Shown here in pieces: positions 9,792 to 19,883 of a DNA stretch of 64,000 nucleotides (position 1 is the stretch's first letter; each line of letters starts with the position of its first letter). The stretch is from JBGVSA01 sp049840475. GTDB lineage: Bacteria; Pseudomonadota; Gammaproteobacteria; Burkholderiales; Rhodocyclaceae. The notes beneath the pieces were generated by a model. That model was not told the DNA's origin. It did no database searches and was given only the letters and a program-made list of their open reading frames with translations. The stretch spans positions 868,001 through 932,000 of the forward strand of contig JASGKX010000003.1 in the NCBI GenBank assembly GCA_049840475.1. Direction: 5' to 3'. The translations under genes and the position numbers were made by a program.

Positions 9792-12192
9792 ATGCTGACA
9801 TTGCCCCATTTCGCCCTACAGTCCCGCCAAGGCAACCAACTCACACTCGCCAGCCCGCAAGGGCACGTCGCTCACATATTTGTGCTCGAAGAGGACATCG
9901 TGCGTGTCATGGTGCTGCCGCACGGTAGTCCGCGCCACCCGCGCACCTGGGCGATCGCACCGGGGGCTGAAGACCTGCCAGACGAAGGGCGTGACCGCTT
10001 CGACCTGAATGGCTTTTCGCTGCCCGATTTCACACTGGCTGAGAGTTCGGACCATCTGGAACTCGCTACGGCCCGCATCAGCCTGCGCATCGCACTGACG
10101 GGGCTGTCCTGCCAGTGGTCGGTACTCAAAGATGGGCGCTGGTACATCGCCGCCGAAGACCGCCCCACGCAGAGTTATAACTTCGGCGGCTGGGACGATC
10201 GCGTCTATCACTACCTCAAGCGCTCGGCGGACGAGATTTACTACGGTCTCGGGGAGCGGGCGGGAGAAGCCAATCGCCATGGCCGCAGCTATCGCCTCTG
10301 CAATCTGGATGCCATGGGCTACAGCGCGCGCAGCACCGATCCGCTGTACAAGCACATCCCTTTCTACCTGACCTACCAGCCAAATACGCGTGTGGCTTTT
10401 GGTCTGTTCTACGACACGCTGTCGGACTGCACCTTCGACATGGGTAGAGAAATGAACAACTACCACGGCCACTACCGTTACTTCGTGGCTGATTTCGGCG
10501 ATCTCGATGTTCTACTTCATCGCGGGCGATACGATGCCCGAAATCACCAGACGCCAAACATGGCTGACCGGGCGCCCTGCCTTCACCCCGCGCTGGAGCC
10601 TGGGGTATTCAGGCTCAACCATGGCGTATACCGACGCGCCCGACGCTCAGACACGCATGGACGATTTTCTCAAGGATTGCCGCGAACACGATATCCCGTG
10701 CGACTCGTTCCATCTGTCATCGGGCTACACCTCCATCGACGGCAGGCGCTACGTCTTCAACTGGAATCGCAAGAAATTCCCGGACCCAAAAGGCTTCGTC
10801 CAGAAGTATCTCGACCATGGAGTCAAGCTATGCCCCAACATCAAACCGTGCCTGCTGCATGATCACCCGCGATTTGAAGAGGCTCGGGCGGCGGGCCTGT
10901 TCATCCACCAACCGGACGGCAGTCCCGACACCGTACAGTTCTGGGATGAAGCTGGCGCCCTGTTGGATTTCACCAATCCAGCCACGCGCCAATGGTGGCG
11001 CGCACGGGTCAAGGACAGCTTGCTGGACTACGGCATCGCCGCCACCTGGAACGACAACAACGAGTTCGAGGTACTCAGCCGCACTGCACTGGCGCATGGC
11101 GTTGACGCGCCTTTCCCCGCACGCGAAGCCAAACCGCTGCACACGCTGTTGATGCTCAAGAGTTCGCGGCGCGCACAACAGGAGCACGCGCCACACGAGC
11201 GCCCCTACCTCGTCTCGCGCGCAGGAGCGGCAGGCATGCAGCGCTACGTGCAAACCTGGTCAGGCGACAATTACACGTCGTGGGAGACGCTCAGGTACAA
11301 CATCAAGATGGCGCTAGGGCTCGCCATGTCGGGCGTCTCGAATACCGGGCACGACATCGGCGGCTTTTCCGGTCCTCGCCCCAGCCCAGAACTATTCCTG
11401 CGCTGGGTACAGCACGGCATTTTTCTGCCGCGCTTCTCGATCCATTCGTGGAACGACGACGGCACTGCCAACGAACCTTGGATGTACCCCGCGATCACAC
11501 ATCACATCCGGGACCTCATCCAACTACGGTATCGATTGCTGCCGTATCTGTACGATTTGCTGTGGCGCTCACATAGCGACTATGTGCCCATCATTCAACC
11601 GACGCATTACGCCTTCCCCGACGATGCGCGCTGCTTCGATGACAATGACGACATGCTGCTCGGCGATCGCCTGCTGGTGGCTTCCGTGGTGGAAGAAGGT
11701 GCGAGCATGCGGCGCGTGTACCTACCCGCAGGCACAGGTTGGTACGACTGGTGGCTGGGCGATTACTACGACGGCGGACAAGACATCGAATTGTCAGCAC
11801 CATGGAATCACCCGCCACTGTTAGTGCGTGAAGGCGCCATCGTGCCGCTGAACATCGCCGAACAGCACTTCGGACAAGCCGCGGATGAACGCGCTTTCGC
11901 GATCTTCCCGACGCGCGGTATTGGCCGGCAGGTAGAGGTCTGCTTCGAGGATGACGGACAAAGCCAGGCCTATCGTCAAGGACAGCATGGTGCGTGGCAG
12001 GTAACGGTGGGCACGGACAGCGAGCGCGTCACCGTTGAAGTCGTCGCGACCGGCACATGTCCGCCCGTTCAGCGCGAATTGACGCTACTGCTCCCCCCGC
12101 AAGAAGCACGACGAATCGATCTGCAAGCGGGCCGCTACCTGAGCGACCGTATCGAACGCGAGTGGCGGTGCGTCCGCATCGCCTTCGACTGA
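9792..12192 (+). CDS. GH31 alpha-glycosidase (one apparent frameshift)
   Basis: Two overlapping frames together encode one GH31 enzyme of about 799 residues. The first runs to DFGDLDV near nt 10508; the second continues YFIAGDTMPEITRRQTWLTG. The join lies at GTTCTAC (10509-10515); dropping one T gives an unbroken frame. Catalytic signatures are present: nucleophile Asp in TWNDNNEFE (about residue 421) and acid/base Asp in WSGDNYTSWETL (about 492), with GHDIGGFSGPRPS after it. The beta-sandwich N-domain and C-terminal beta domains are also recognisable. I start at ATG 9792 (MLTLPHFALQ). GH31 covers alpha-glucosidases, xylosidases and sulfoquinovosidases; the substrate is unresolved. No signal peptide is seen, so it acts in the cytoplasm on the imported compound. 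Confidence 0.88.
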
Positions 12193-12240
12193 TTGCTCGC
12201 AACGTTCATACGCAGCCCCGGCATTCTCGGGACATTGATC

Positions 12241-12274
12241 GGCCGTCACGGCATTGGCGTGACGGCCGCTTTTT
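12241..12274 (+). terminator. rho-independent terminator after GH31
   Basis: GGCCGTCACG and CGTGACGGCC form a 10-bp stem with loop GCATTGG, followed by GCTTTTT. It lies between the convergent GH31 and pseudopilin genes. Confidence 0.85.
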
Positions 12275-12683
12275 ACATCGCCGAATACGCCTTGCCCTGC
12301 TTGGTGCTCCCGCGCGCGCCGCTCTTGATGTCGTAGACCTGCCCGCGATACGGGGACTCGGGCGAGATGATGACCCAGGTCTGCGTACTGTCGGTAACGG
12401 GGTCGTAGGGAAGGCCGCGCAGGTATTTCTGCTTGACGAGTTCGTCGAGCGAATCGGGGTAGCGCCCCTGGTCGGCGTAGAACTTGTCGATGGTCTCGCG
12501 CGTCGTGCGCAGGTTCTCAGCCAGCACGCTCTCCTTCGAGCGGTCCAGACTGTTGAAGTAACGCGGCACGGCCAGCGTCAGCAGCAACGCGATGATTGCC
12601 ATGACCACCAGCAGCTCCACCAATGTGAAGCCGCCCGGATCACGCCTGCGTGCGCGTGCGGCGATTCTTTGCGCGAGACTCAT
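12273..12683 (-). CDS. type II secretion/type IV pilin-like pseudopilin
   Basis: 136 residues. A short basic leader ends in RRDPGG, then FTLVELLVVMAIIALLLTLA: the prepilin peptidase site (G before F, Glu at +5) and the hydrophobic helix. The globular part has GRYPDSLDELVKQKYLRGLP and DPVTD, a GspG-like core. It is the last gene of the minus-strand assembly cluster and overlaps the secretin gene by 4 nt. It is probably a minor or alternative pseudopilin, because a more canonical GspG begins the cluster. Confidence 0.85.
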   Translation of the reverse strand: MSLAQRIAARARRRDPGGFTLVELLVVMAIIALLLTLAVPRYFNSLDRSKESVLAENLRTTRETIDKFYADQGRYPDSLDELVKQKYLRGLPYDPVTDSTQTWVIISPESPYRGQVYDIKSGARGSTKQGKAYSAM

Positions 12684-14515
12684 GGCTCGTCGCGGTTGGT
12701 GCGCATGCCGCTTTGCTGGGACGAGGTGTTGAAGCCGTTGCCCTGGTTATTCTGATTGTATTGATTGCCCTGCTGGCGCTGCCCGTTGTTGTTGCCGCTG
12801 TCGTTCTCCGACGTCGCGGCCGCGTCCTGCCCTGCCCCGGCTTCGTTTTCGGCGCGATGACCTCGGATACCGGTGACCGTGCCAGCGTCGAACTGGGCCG
12901 ACGCAGCCGACGGCCGATCAATAGCGCGAATCAGATGTGGCGTGATCGAGAGCACGATTTCGGTCTTCTTCTTTTCGTCGTGCTGACTGCCGAACAAGCG
13001 TCCCAGGATCGGTATGTCGCCCAGCGCCGGCACCTTCGACATCGACTTGCTGTCCTCGTCCTGAATCAGGCCGGCGAGGATCTGGTTTTCACCGTCCTTC
13101 AGGCGCAGCACCGTTGACGCGTTACGCGTGCCGATGCGGTACGCCAGCGTGCCGCTCTTGGTCTGCGTGGTGTCGAGAATGTTGCTCACCTCAAGCGCCA
13201 GCTTGATGACGACCTGATTGCCCGGGAACACCTGCGGCTCGACGTCGAGCTTGAGACCCACGTCCACGTAGTTGATGTTCTCGCTGACAAAGCCCGTTGA
13301 CGTTGCCGTCGAACTGATATTGGGCACGCGCTCGCCGATAAGGATCTTGGCCTTCTCTCTGTTCTTGGCACGGATGCGCGGGTTCGCCAGCAGGCTGACA
13401 TCGCCATCGGTGGCGTGTGCATTGATGTTCATCGGCCCCACCGTCGCACCGATGCGGCCGGGCGTGAGCTGCATGAGATCACGCAGCGTGAGCGGCACGG
13501 TCGTGTCGAAGCTCGACCCACTTTGCAGTTGGAACGGCAGCGCGTTGAGCTGCAGTTGCGACGGCCATTCAACGCCCAGGTCCTGCAACAGCGAACGGCT
13601 GACTTCGAGGATCTCGACATCCAGCATCACTTCGGGCTCGGGCACGTCGTGCATGGCGACGAGCTTCTCCGCCATGCGGATCGCCTCGGGCGTGTCGCGC
13701 ATGACGATCATGTTGAGCTTGTCGTCGACCACTACGTCACGGAATCGCAGCACCGTCTTCAGGCTGTTGGCCACGGCTTTGGCGTCGGCGTTACCCAGGT
13801 GAAAGCTCTTCACCACCAACTGCTGGTAGTCCTGCTGCTTGGTCGGTTGGTCCGGGTACACGAGCAAAGTGTTGTCGTCGAACTGGCGCGTAGCCAGTTG
13901 CGAAGTCATCACGATCTTCTTGATGGCACTCTCGACCGTCGTGTTGTTCAGAAAGACCGTGGTCTTCAATCCCGCCGGCACGTCGCGGTCGACGATGATG
14001 TTGAGGCCCGATGTTTTCGACAGCACGTCGAAGATCGAACGGATCGACGCGTCGCGGAACTGCAACGACACGCGCTTTTGCATCGCTTCAACAAAAGGAT
14101 CGACTGGCGCGGGCGGCGGCAGCGGTTTAGGGGCTGAAGCATCGATGGCGGCTTGCAGGCTGCGCATGCGTACCAGCGCACGATCGCCAAATCCGCTGAT
14201 CACGCTGGCCTGCCCGTACAGGCTTTCGGCATCCGCCCAGCGCTTTTGCCCCATGGCCTCGTCGCCGCGCGTGAGCAGTGCCGTACCCAAGCGTTCGCGC
14301 GCGGACAGGAATGCGGCCCGCACTTCGGCGTTGTTGGGCGCCTGTTCATACACGCTCTTGAGCGTGGTGTAGGCGTCCTGGTAGCGGCCCTGGTCCATGT
14401 ACGTCTTGCCCTGCTCCAGCTCCGTGCGCAAAGGCTGCATGGCGCAGGCGGCGAGCAGTACCAGCATCAGGCCCAGAACGGGCACATGCAAACGCTGCAA
14501 GAATCCACATCTCAT
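12680..14515 (-). CDS. gspD: secretin, GspD/PilQ family outer-membrane channel
   Basis: 611 residues. A lipoprotein signal ends LVLLAAC (lipobox cysteine), unusual but known among secretins. TPR-like helices (about 30-120) precede the STN/N0-type domain (VSLQFRDASIRSIFDVLSK) and N1 repeats, then the secretin domain with VPNISST and the signature ending VPALGDIPILGRLFGS. The last 45 residues are rich in Asn and Gln. It forms the outer-membrane pore of the assembly machine. It overlaps the PilP/GspC-like gene by 4 nt. Confidence 0.93.
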   Translation of the reverse strand: MRCGFLQRLHVPVLGLMLVLLAACAMQPLRTELEQGKTYMDQGRYQDAYTTLKSVYEQAPNNAEVRAAFLSARERLGTALLTRGDEAMGQKRWADAESLYGQASVISGFGDRALVRMRSLQAAIDASAPKPLPPPAPVDPFVEAMQKRVSLQFRDASIRSIFDVLSKTSGLNIIVDRDVPAGLKTTVFLNNTTVESAIKKIVMTSQLATRQFDDNTLLVYPDQPTKQQDYQQLVVKSFHLGNADAKAVANSLKTVLRFRDVVVDDKLNMIVMRDTPEAIRMAEKLVAMHDVPEPEVMLDVEILEVSRSLLQDLGVEWPSQLQLNALPFQLQSGSSFDTTVPLTLRDLMQLTPGRIGATVGPMNINAHATDGDVSLLANPRIRAKNREKAKILIGERVPNISSTATSTGFVSENINYVDVGLKLDVEPQVFPGNQVVIKLALEVSNILDTTQTKSGTLAYRIGTRNASTVLRLKDGENQILAGLIQDEDSKSMSKVPALGDIPILGRLFGSQHDEKKKTEIVLSITPHLIRAIDRPSAASAQFDAGTVTGIRGHRAENEAGAGQDAAATSENDSGNNNGQRQQGNQYNQNNQGNGFNTSSQQSGMRTNRDEP

Positions 14516-15033
14516 TGTTGTACACCCTCTGTCGGGATGATGTGCGTCACTCGGTTCTGCTGATCGGTCACGACCACTTCGTTGTCACGGATCGCGTCGA
14601 GCCGGTACTCATCGAGCACGGTCCCTTCGTGACCCACCAATACTTGCCCATTGCGCTCAAAGAACGCCGCCCACTTACCGTCCGCCAGTTGTTTGCCAAT
14701 GAAGCTCAGCTTCAACACAGGCGGCGGTGGCGCCTGTTGCGGGGGCGGCGGCGGCGGTGGCGGCGGTTTCGGAACGAACTCCGGCGCGAACAGATCCGAC
14801 TCTTCCGCCGTCGCCGGTGCGGCGACAACCGCGCTACGGGGCACGGGCTGTTCGATTGCCGCCGTGTCTTCCGTCGGCGCGGGGTCAGCCGCGGCCACCG
14901 ACGGTGCCGGCGGCGCGGCGCGGGCCACGGGTTCGGCCACCGTGCCGGACGGCGTCTTGTCCCCAAAGAGGGCCAGCCATGCAGCCACCAGCAGCAAGGC
15001 GCCCAACATCAGCAGCCGGCGATTGACCTTCAT
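14512..15033 (-). CDS. GspC/PilP-like inner-membrane protein
   Basis: 173 residues from ATG 15033 (MKVNRRLLMLGALLLVAAWL). One N-terminal transmembrane helix is followed by a Pro/Ala-rich linker with a run of nine or more prolines, then a C-terminal domain (LKLSFIGKQLADGKWAAFFE, then GHEGTVLDEYRLDAI). That beta domain resembles the GspC HR/PilP domain that docks onto the secretin N0 domain. The polyproline run would be expected to need EF-P for translation. It couples to the secretin gene by an ATGA overlap. Confidence 0.75.
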   Translation of the reverse strand: MKVNRRLLMLGALLLVAAWLALFGDKTPSGTVAEPVARAAPPAPSVAAADPAPTEDTAAIEQPVPRSAVVAAPATAEESDLFAPEFVPKPPPPPPPPPQQAPPPPVLKLSFIGKQLADGKWAAFFERNGQVLVGHEGTVLDEYRLDAIRDNEVVVTDQQNRVTHIIPTEGVQQ

Positions 15034-15605
15034 GGGGCGTTCTCCGGCGTACGCTCCCAAATGCTCAGGTAGAGCTGACCGTCCACCACGTTGGATGTCG
15101 CAAACTGCCGCTTGAGCGTCATCTGGTCGATCGACAAGGACGGCACGTCCGTCAGGATGCCCAGCGAAAACCGCTTGATCGCCGCGTACTGCCCACGCAC
15201 GGGCAATGCGATCTGCAACTGCGCCACGGGCAGGCGACTGCCGTTGGCATTGCGATTGACGACACGCCGGTAATCCGCCTGCGAGACCGACACACCATGC
15301 TCGGCGGCCAACGCAAATATCCGACGCAATGCCTGGCTGGTTTTTTCGGGATCGGACAGACGCGCCTGGAAGGCCTGCGCGGGCGGCAGCGCCGGCCGGG
15401 CTTCCGCCGGTTGTGTTTGCGTGCGGCTCAAGCGAGCCTGTACTTGCGCCAGTTCATGCGACGCGCGAGGCACCGACACGCCCCAGGCAAAGAAACCCGC
15501 GACCATTGCCAGCACGGCAAGGAAGGGCAACAGGCCTTCGCGCCGCCAGGTGATCTCAAGCCACAAGCGCACTTTTGCGCCGTCGATACGTGACAGGCGC
15601 TTCAT
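15030..15605 (-). CDS. PilO/GspM-like assembly protein
   Basis: 191 residues with a cytoplasmic start (MKRLSRIDGAKVRLWLEITW), one transmembrane helix (FLAVLAMVAGFFAWGVSV) and a periplasmic coiled-coil plus ferredoxin-like part. The arrangement and neighbours match PilO/GspM. It overlaps both the gene before and the gene after it by 4 nt, so the cluster is a tight operon. Confidence 0.72.
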   Translation of the reverse strand: MKRLSRIDGAKVRLWLEITWRREGLLPFLAVLAMVAGFFAWGVSVPRASHELAQVQARLSRTQTQPAEARPALPPAQAFQARLSDPEKTSQALRRIFALAAEHGVSVSQADYRRVVNRNANGSRLPVAQLQIALPVRGQYAAIKRFSLGILTDVPSLSIDQMTLKRQFATSNVVDGQLYLSIWERTPENAP

Positions 15606-16186
15606 CGCGCAGCCTCCCCGCGCGATGCCCCGACTGGTGTGGTGGTCGGCGCTTCCAGCGTAAAGCGCATGGCCGTCACGTTGTCGCCGAGGTTGACCAC
15701 CTCCTGCTTGACGAGCGTGACCTGAGCGAACATCGGGTCATGGCGGATGCCATCGACATAAGGAATCGCATGATCGATGTCCGGCGCGTCGATGACCATC
15801 TTCACGCTCTGTCGCGCCACGCCCAGCTCGATGGAAATCATCGACACACCCGGCGTCAGCGAACGCTCCAGATTGCTCATGATGTTGGCCCACGGGTAGT
15901 TCAGCCCCGCCACGGCCCCGGCCACGAGTTCCGCATCGTCCGGTGACAGTTGAACGGCCTGTGCGTTGGCCGTCGGGTCGGCCGCATCGCGCGCGGCCTG
16001 CAGGCGTGCGGCGGTCTCATTCACTTGAGTGGTTTTCTGGGAGAGCTTCCAGGCCACCGCTGCACCGGAAGCCAGCATCACCACACCGATGACCAGCAAA
16101 GCAGCCGCAATACGGTGGGCTGTGCGATGTGAATCGAGCGCCAGCGCACGTGAGCGGCCAGAAAAGTCGATCCGCACGGGCCTCAC
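15602..16186 (-). CDS. PilN-like assembly protein
   Basis: 194 residues. A cytoplasmic N-terminus (MRPVRIDFSGRSRALALDSH) leads to one transmembrane helix (AAALLVIGVVMLASGAAVAW) and a periplasmic coiled coil and ferredoxin-like domain (SMISIELGVARQSVKMVIDA). This matches PilN, which links the PilM-like cytoplasmic protein to PilO in the inner membrane. It overlaps its neighbours by 4 nt on each side. Confidence 0.72.
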   Translation of the reverse strand: MRPVRIDFSGRSRALALDSHRTAHRIAAALLVIGVVMLASGAAVAWKLSQKTTQVNETAARLQAARDAADPTANAQAVQLSPDDAELVAGAVAGLNYPWANIMSNLERSLTPGVSMISIELGVARQSVKMVIDAPDIDHAIPYVDGIRHDPMFAQVTLVKQEVVNLGDNVTAMRFTLEAPTTTPVGASRGEAAR

Positions 16187-17004
16187 GTGCGCGCTCCTTC
16201 GAGCGCCAGGACCATGCTCGGTGCATTGTCACGGGCAGCATCAGGCAGACCGCGTTCCAGCACTACCGCCTGCCAGTCGCGTTGAGGGTCGGCCTCGGCT
16301 GCAAACGGCACCGCGCCCCCGAACACGACCTTGGCAGGCATCGCGTATCCGCCGCGCAGGCATTCGGTTTCCAGCCGCGACACGATGTCGTCCACCGTCG
16401 AGCTGGCCTCGCAGCGGAGTTGGCGCACAAATGCCGGCACACCGCCGTTGAGCAGAACGGCAAGGTATTGAGCGCGTCCGAACACGACCAGCCACGCGTC
16501 ATCCGGTATGCGGGCAGCGTGGCGGTTCATGGTCCGCACTGCGGCCGGTACGACAGAGTCGAGCCTCCAGCCCGCGCGCGCCGCGCCTTCGCCAAGTGCC
16601 AGCGTGAGCGCACGCGGCACGGCCACCGCCAGGATTCGGCCCGAGGCATGCCAGTCCGCTTCAATATGCCACTGGCTAGCGACCTCGCCGAAGAGCGCCT
16701 CGAAGCGACTGGCCGCAAGCGCGCGGAGTTCGTTCAGGCTGGAGATACCGTCCGGCACGTTGACCAGCCAATAGCGCGCCAACGCGTCGGCCAACGTCAC
16801 ATCCAGCACGCCGCGCTTCACCTTGGTCTGCGCCATGGCCGCCGACACGGCCGGCGCCCAATCGTGATTGGCTTCGGAAGCGCCCCGGTAATCGTCAAGC
16901 GACAACTGTGCGGCAAGTTGCCAACTGCGTCCGCGCCACGCGCTCATGGCAATGCCGTCGGCGTCGATACCCATGGAGAGCCGTTCAGGACGCCAGCGTG
17001 ACAC
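16183..17004 (-). CDS. PilM/GspL-like actin-fold protein
   Basis: 273 residues from GTG 17004, chosen because GGAGGAGG sits about 8 nt upstream inside the gspE end. An ATG at 16974 (MGIDADGIAMSAWRG) is the alternative. GIDADGIAM resembles the phosphate-1 region of actin-fold PilM proteins, followed later by AWLVVFGRAQYLAVLLNGG and FGGAVPFAAEAD. It has no transmembrane helix, so it is probably the cytoplasmic ring component binding PilN. It overlaps gspE. Confidence 0.65.
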   Translation of the reverse strand: MSRWRPERLSMGIDADGIAMSAWRGRSWQLAAQLSLDDYRGASEANHDWAPAVSAAMAQTKVKRGVLDVTLADALARYWLVNVPDGISSLNELRALAASRFEALFGEVASQWHIEADWHASGRILAVAVPRALTLALGEGAARAGWRLDSVVPAAVRTMNRHAARIPDDAWLVVFGRAQYLAVLLNGGVPAFVRQLRCEASSTVDDIVSRLETECLRGGYAMPAKVVFGGAVPFAAEADPQRDWQAVVLERGLPDAARDNAPSMVLALEGART

Positions 17005-18679
17005 GCCGCACCTCCTCCAGACTCGTCTCGCCGCGAGCGACCAGCGCCAGCGCCTCTTCAAACAGACTGCGCGTGCCGCCACGGCGCGCAGCGTCCATGA
17101 TCTGCCTTACCGAGCGCCGTTCCACGATCAGCTCGGCAATTTCCGGATTCATCATCAGGACTTCAGCGATGGCCTTGCGGCCACGGTAGCCTGTACCGCG
17201 GCAATCGCCACAGCCGCGCCCTCGCATGAATCGATAGCCATCGACCGCGCCGCGCGTGAGCGACGCCGCCGCCAGCTCGTCTTCGTCAGGCTCGTAGGGT
17301 GTAGCGCAGTGGCGGCAGTTCAATCGCACCAGACGCTGTGCTGTCACACCATTGAGGGCGGAGACGAATGAGTACAGGTTGACGCCGATGTGATGGAAGC
17401 GCCCGAACACGTCATAGACGTTGTTGGCATGCACCGTTGACAACACAAGGTGCCCGGTAAGCGCCGATTGCACGGCGATCTCGGCGGTTTCCTTGTCGCG
17501 GATCTCGCCAACCATGATCTTGTCCGGGTCATGGCGCAGGATCGAGCGCAGCCCGCGCGCGAACGTCAGCCCTTTCTTGTCGTTGACCGGAATCTGCAGG
17601 ATGCCCGGCAATTGGTATTCGACCGGGTCTTCGATGGTGATGATCTTGTCGCGGCCGCTATTGATTTCGGATAGCGCACCGTACAGCGTGGTGGTCTTGC
17701 CCGAACCCGTCGGCCCCGTCACCAGCACCATGCCGTACGGCTCTTGCACGAGTCGTCGCAGGATCGTGAGCGTGCGCGCATCCATGCCCGTGGCATCGAG
17801 CGACAGCGAACCGTACTGCTCGACCATGGCACGCTTGTCGAGAATACGGATGACGGCGTCTTCGCCATGAATGCTCGGCATGATCGACACGCGCAGGTCG
17901 ATCTCGCGCCCGCGCGCCTCGACGCGGAAGCTGCCGTCCTGCGGCACACGACGTTCCGCAATGTCCAGCTCCGACAGCACCTTGATGCGCGAGATGATCT
18001 GCTCGGCCAGCGCCACGCCGGGAATCTTGGCAACCTCGTCCAGCACGCCGTCGATGCGGTATTTCGATACCATGCCGGACGCCGTTGACTCAAGGTGGAT
18101 GTCGCTGGCGCCGATCTTGAGTGCGTCGTACAGCGTGGAGTTGACCAGTTTGACGGCCGGGCTCGTGGCGTCCGAAACCGACGCGAAAGACAGACTCTCC
18201 AGCGCCTTGCCGTCGCGCCGGTCTGTATCGGCGTCGGCAAGCAGGCTATCCATGGCGCGCATGGATTCTTCCTGCTTCGACAGATACGCGAGGATGTCGC
18301 CATCCAGCGCAAGCCGGTATTCCAGCGCGCGGTGCGCAATGTTCTCCAGCCACACTTGCAGGTCTGAATCGAACGGGTCGGAGACAGCAGCGATCATTGC
18401 GTCGCCCTGGCGCAGCATGACGCAGTGGCGCTGCTGCGCACGGGCCAGCGGCAACACGTCGAAGGCCGGCACGCAATCGAGCATGTCGGCGGTTTCGATC
18501 ACGGCATAACGCAGGCGCGTGGCCACGGCACGCAACAGATCGCGCGATGGCAATCCGGTAATGGCTTCGAGTTCATTCATGGCACCGCGCCCGCTCGCCA
18601 GTGCAGCGGCGCGCCCGCGCGCCAGCGTGGCGGCGTCGAGCATGGTGGCCGGGTCCGGATCGTTGAGCGGCGCGTTCAT
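16985..18679 (-). CDS. gspE: assembly ATPase GspE/PilB family
   Basis: 564 residues. The N-terminal N1E-like domain is followed by the hexameric ATPase core: Walker A GPTGSGKTTTLYGAL, Asp box ITIEDPVEYQLPGI, Walker B IMVGEIRDKETAEIA and His box TGHLVLSTVHAN. The zinc motif CRHC...CGDC is present. It powers pseudopilus assembly from the cytoplasmic face of the inner membrane. It overlaps gspF by 4 nt. Lengths and motifs look intact. Confidence 0.95.
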   Translation of the reverse strand: MNAPLNDPDPATMLDAATLARGRAAALASGRGAMNELEAITGLPSRDLLRAVATRLRYAVIETADMLDCVPAFDVLPLARAQQRHCVMLRQGDAMIAAVSDPFDSDLQVWLENIAHRALEYRLALDGDILAYLSKQEESMRAMDSLLADADTDRRDGKALESLSFASVSDATSPAVKLVNSTLYDALKIGASDIHLESTASGMVSKYRIDGVLDEVAKIPGVALAEQIISRIKVLSELDIAERRVPQDGSFRVEARGREIDLRVSIMPSIHGEDAVIRILDKRAMVEQYGSLSLDATGMDARTLTILRRLVQEPYGMVLVTGPTGSGKTTTLYGALSEINSGRDKIITIEDPVEYQLPGILQIPVNDKKGLTFARGLRSILRHDPDKIMVGEIRDKETAEIAVQSALTGHLVLSTVHANNVYDVFGRFHHIGVNLYSFVSALNGVTAQRLVRLNCRHCATPYEPDEDELAAASLTRGAVDGYRFMRGRGCGDCRGTGYRGRKAIAEVLMMNPEIAELIVERRSVRQIMDAARRGGTRSLFEEALALVARGETSLEEVRRVTLAS

Positions 18680-19863
18680 TGCAGCGAGCCCGCCAGGTCA
18701 AAGATCGGCATATACAACAGCACCACGATCAGCCCGATGACGATGCCGATGAAGGCCATCAGCGCAGGCTCGAACACTTTGGAAAAACGCTCGATCCAGC
18801 GCGCGCTTTCGCCTTCGTAGAACAATGCGGATCGCGTCAGCATGGCGCCGAGCTGCCCGGAGCGTTCGCCCACACGCAGCATGCGCAGTGCGATGGGCGT
18901 CGACAGCCCATGCAACTCGAATGCTCTGGAGACCGGTTCGCCATTGGCGATCTCGCCACGCGCGGCAACCAGCTTCGCGCGGGAGTCCGGCGCCACCGTG
19001 CCGCTTACCATGTCGAGCGCCGTCAGGATGGTGATGCCGCCTTCAAGCAGCATGCCCAAGGTGAGGTACATGCGTGATAGCTCAAGAATGCGCGCACGTT
19101 CTGCGATCCCCGGCACGCGCGCGGCCAGTTGCGACCAGCGCCCTTCGCGCGTGATCCGACGCAGTGTGTACATGATCAGCGCGATGATCGATGCCACGAC
19201 AATGCCAACGGGCATTGCGTGCGCCGAGAGAAAATCGCCCCAGCCCAGCAACAGCTTCGACATCCACGGCAGATCGCGCCCACTGTCCTTGTAGACCGAT
19301 GCGAACTTGGGCACGACGTACGCCATGAGGAACAACGCCACCATGCCGCCGACCGAGAACAGCACGCACGGATAGATCAGCGCGCTGACGATGCGGCTGC
19401 GGACCTGCTCGACACGCGTCTGGTAATCCACGTAGCGCGCGAGCGCCTGCGGCAGGTCGCTGGTGCGTTCGGCTGCCTTGACGATGCCGATGAACAACGG
19501 CGGAAAGTGTTCGGGTTGCTGGGCAACGGCGTCGGAAAAACGCAGCCCCTCGCGCATGCGCGTAATCAACGCGGCCATGATGGCGCGAGAGGATTCATTG
19601 CTCTCTTTTTCGATGAGCGCTTCGAGCCCTTCGACCAGCGACAAGCCAGCTTCAAGCAGCGCCAGCAACTCCTGGCTGAACATCACCAGCGAGAACGCGC
19701 CACGCCCACGACGGCGGGCGCGCCCTTGCCCCAGTGCCTTGACAGTCACGGGCGTGAGTCGCTGCGCCTGTGCCGCGCGATGGGCCGCAGCGGCGTCTTC
19801 GGCTTCGAGCCGTACCGTCTGCATCTGCCCGCTGGTACCGAGCGCACGAATTTCGAACTGCAT
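18676..19863 (-). CDS. gspF: platform protein GspF/PilC family
   Basis: 395 residues with the duplicated T2SSF domain. FSQELLALLEAGLSLVEGLE begins the first copy and LSRMYLTLGMLLEGGITILT the second. Three transmembrane helices are predicted, the last close to the C-terminus (ALMAFIGIVIGLIVVLLYMP). It is the inner-membrane platform that couples ATPase rotation to pseudopilin insertion. It lies 20 nt downstream of gspG and overlaps gspE. Confidence 0.94.
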   Translation of the reverse strand: MQFEIRALGTSGQMQTVRLEAEDAAAAHRAAQAQRLTPVTVKALGQGRARRRGRGAFSLVMFSQELLALLEAGLSLVEGLEALIEKESNESSRAIMAALITRMREGLRFSDAVAQQPEHFPPLFIGIVKAAERTSDLPQALARYVDYQTRVEQVRSRIVSALIYPCVLFSVGGMVALFLMAYVVPKFASVYKDSGRDLPWMSKLLLGWGDFLSAHAMPVGIVVASIIALIMYTLRRITREGRWSQLAARVPGIAERARILELSRMYLTLGMLLEGGITILTALDMVSGTVAPDSRAKLVAARGEIANGEPVSRAFELHGLSTPIALRMLRVGERSGQLGAMLTRSALFYEGESARWIERFSKVFEPALMAFIGIVIGLIVVLLYMPIFDLAGSLQ

Positions 19864-19883
19864 GATTGCAGTTGACCCGTTGC

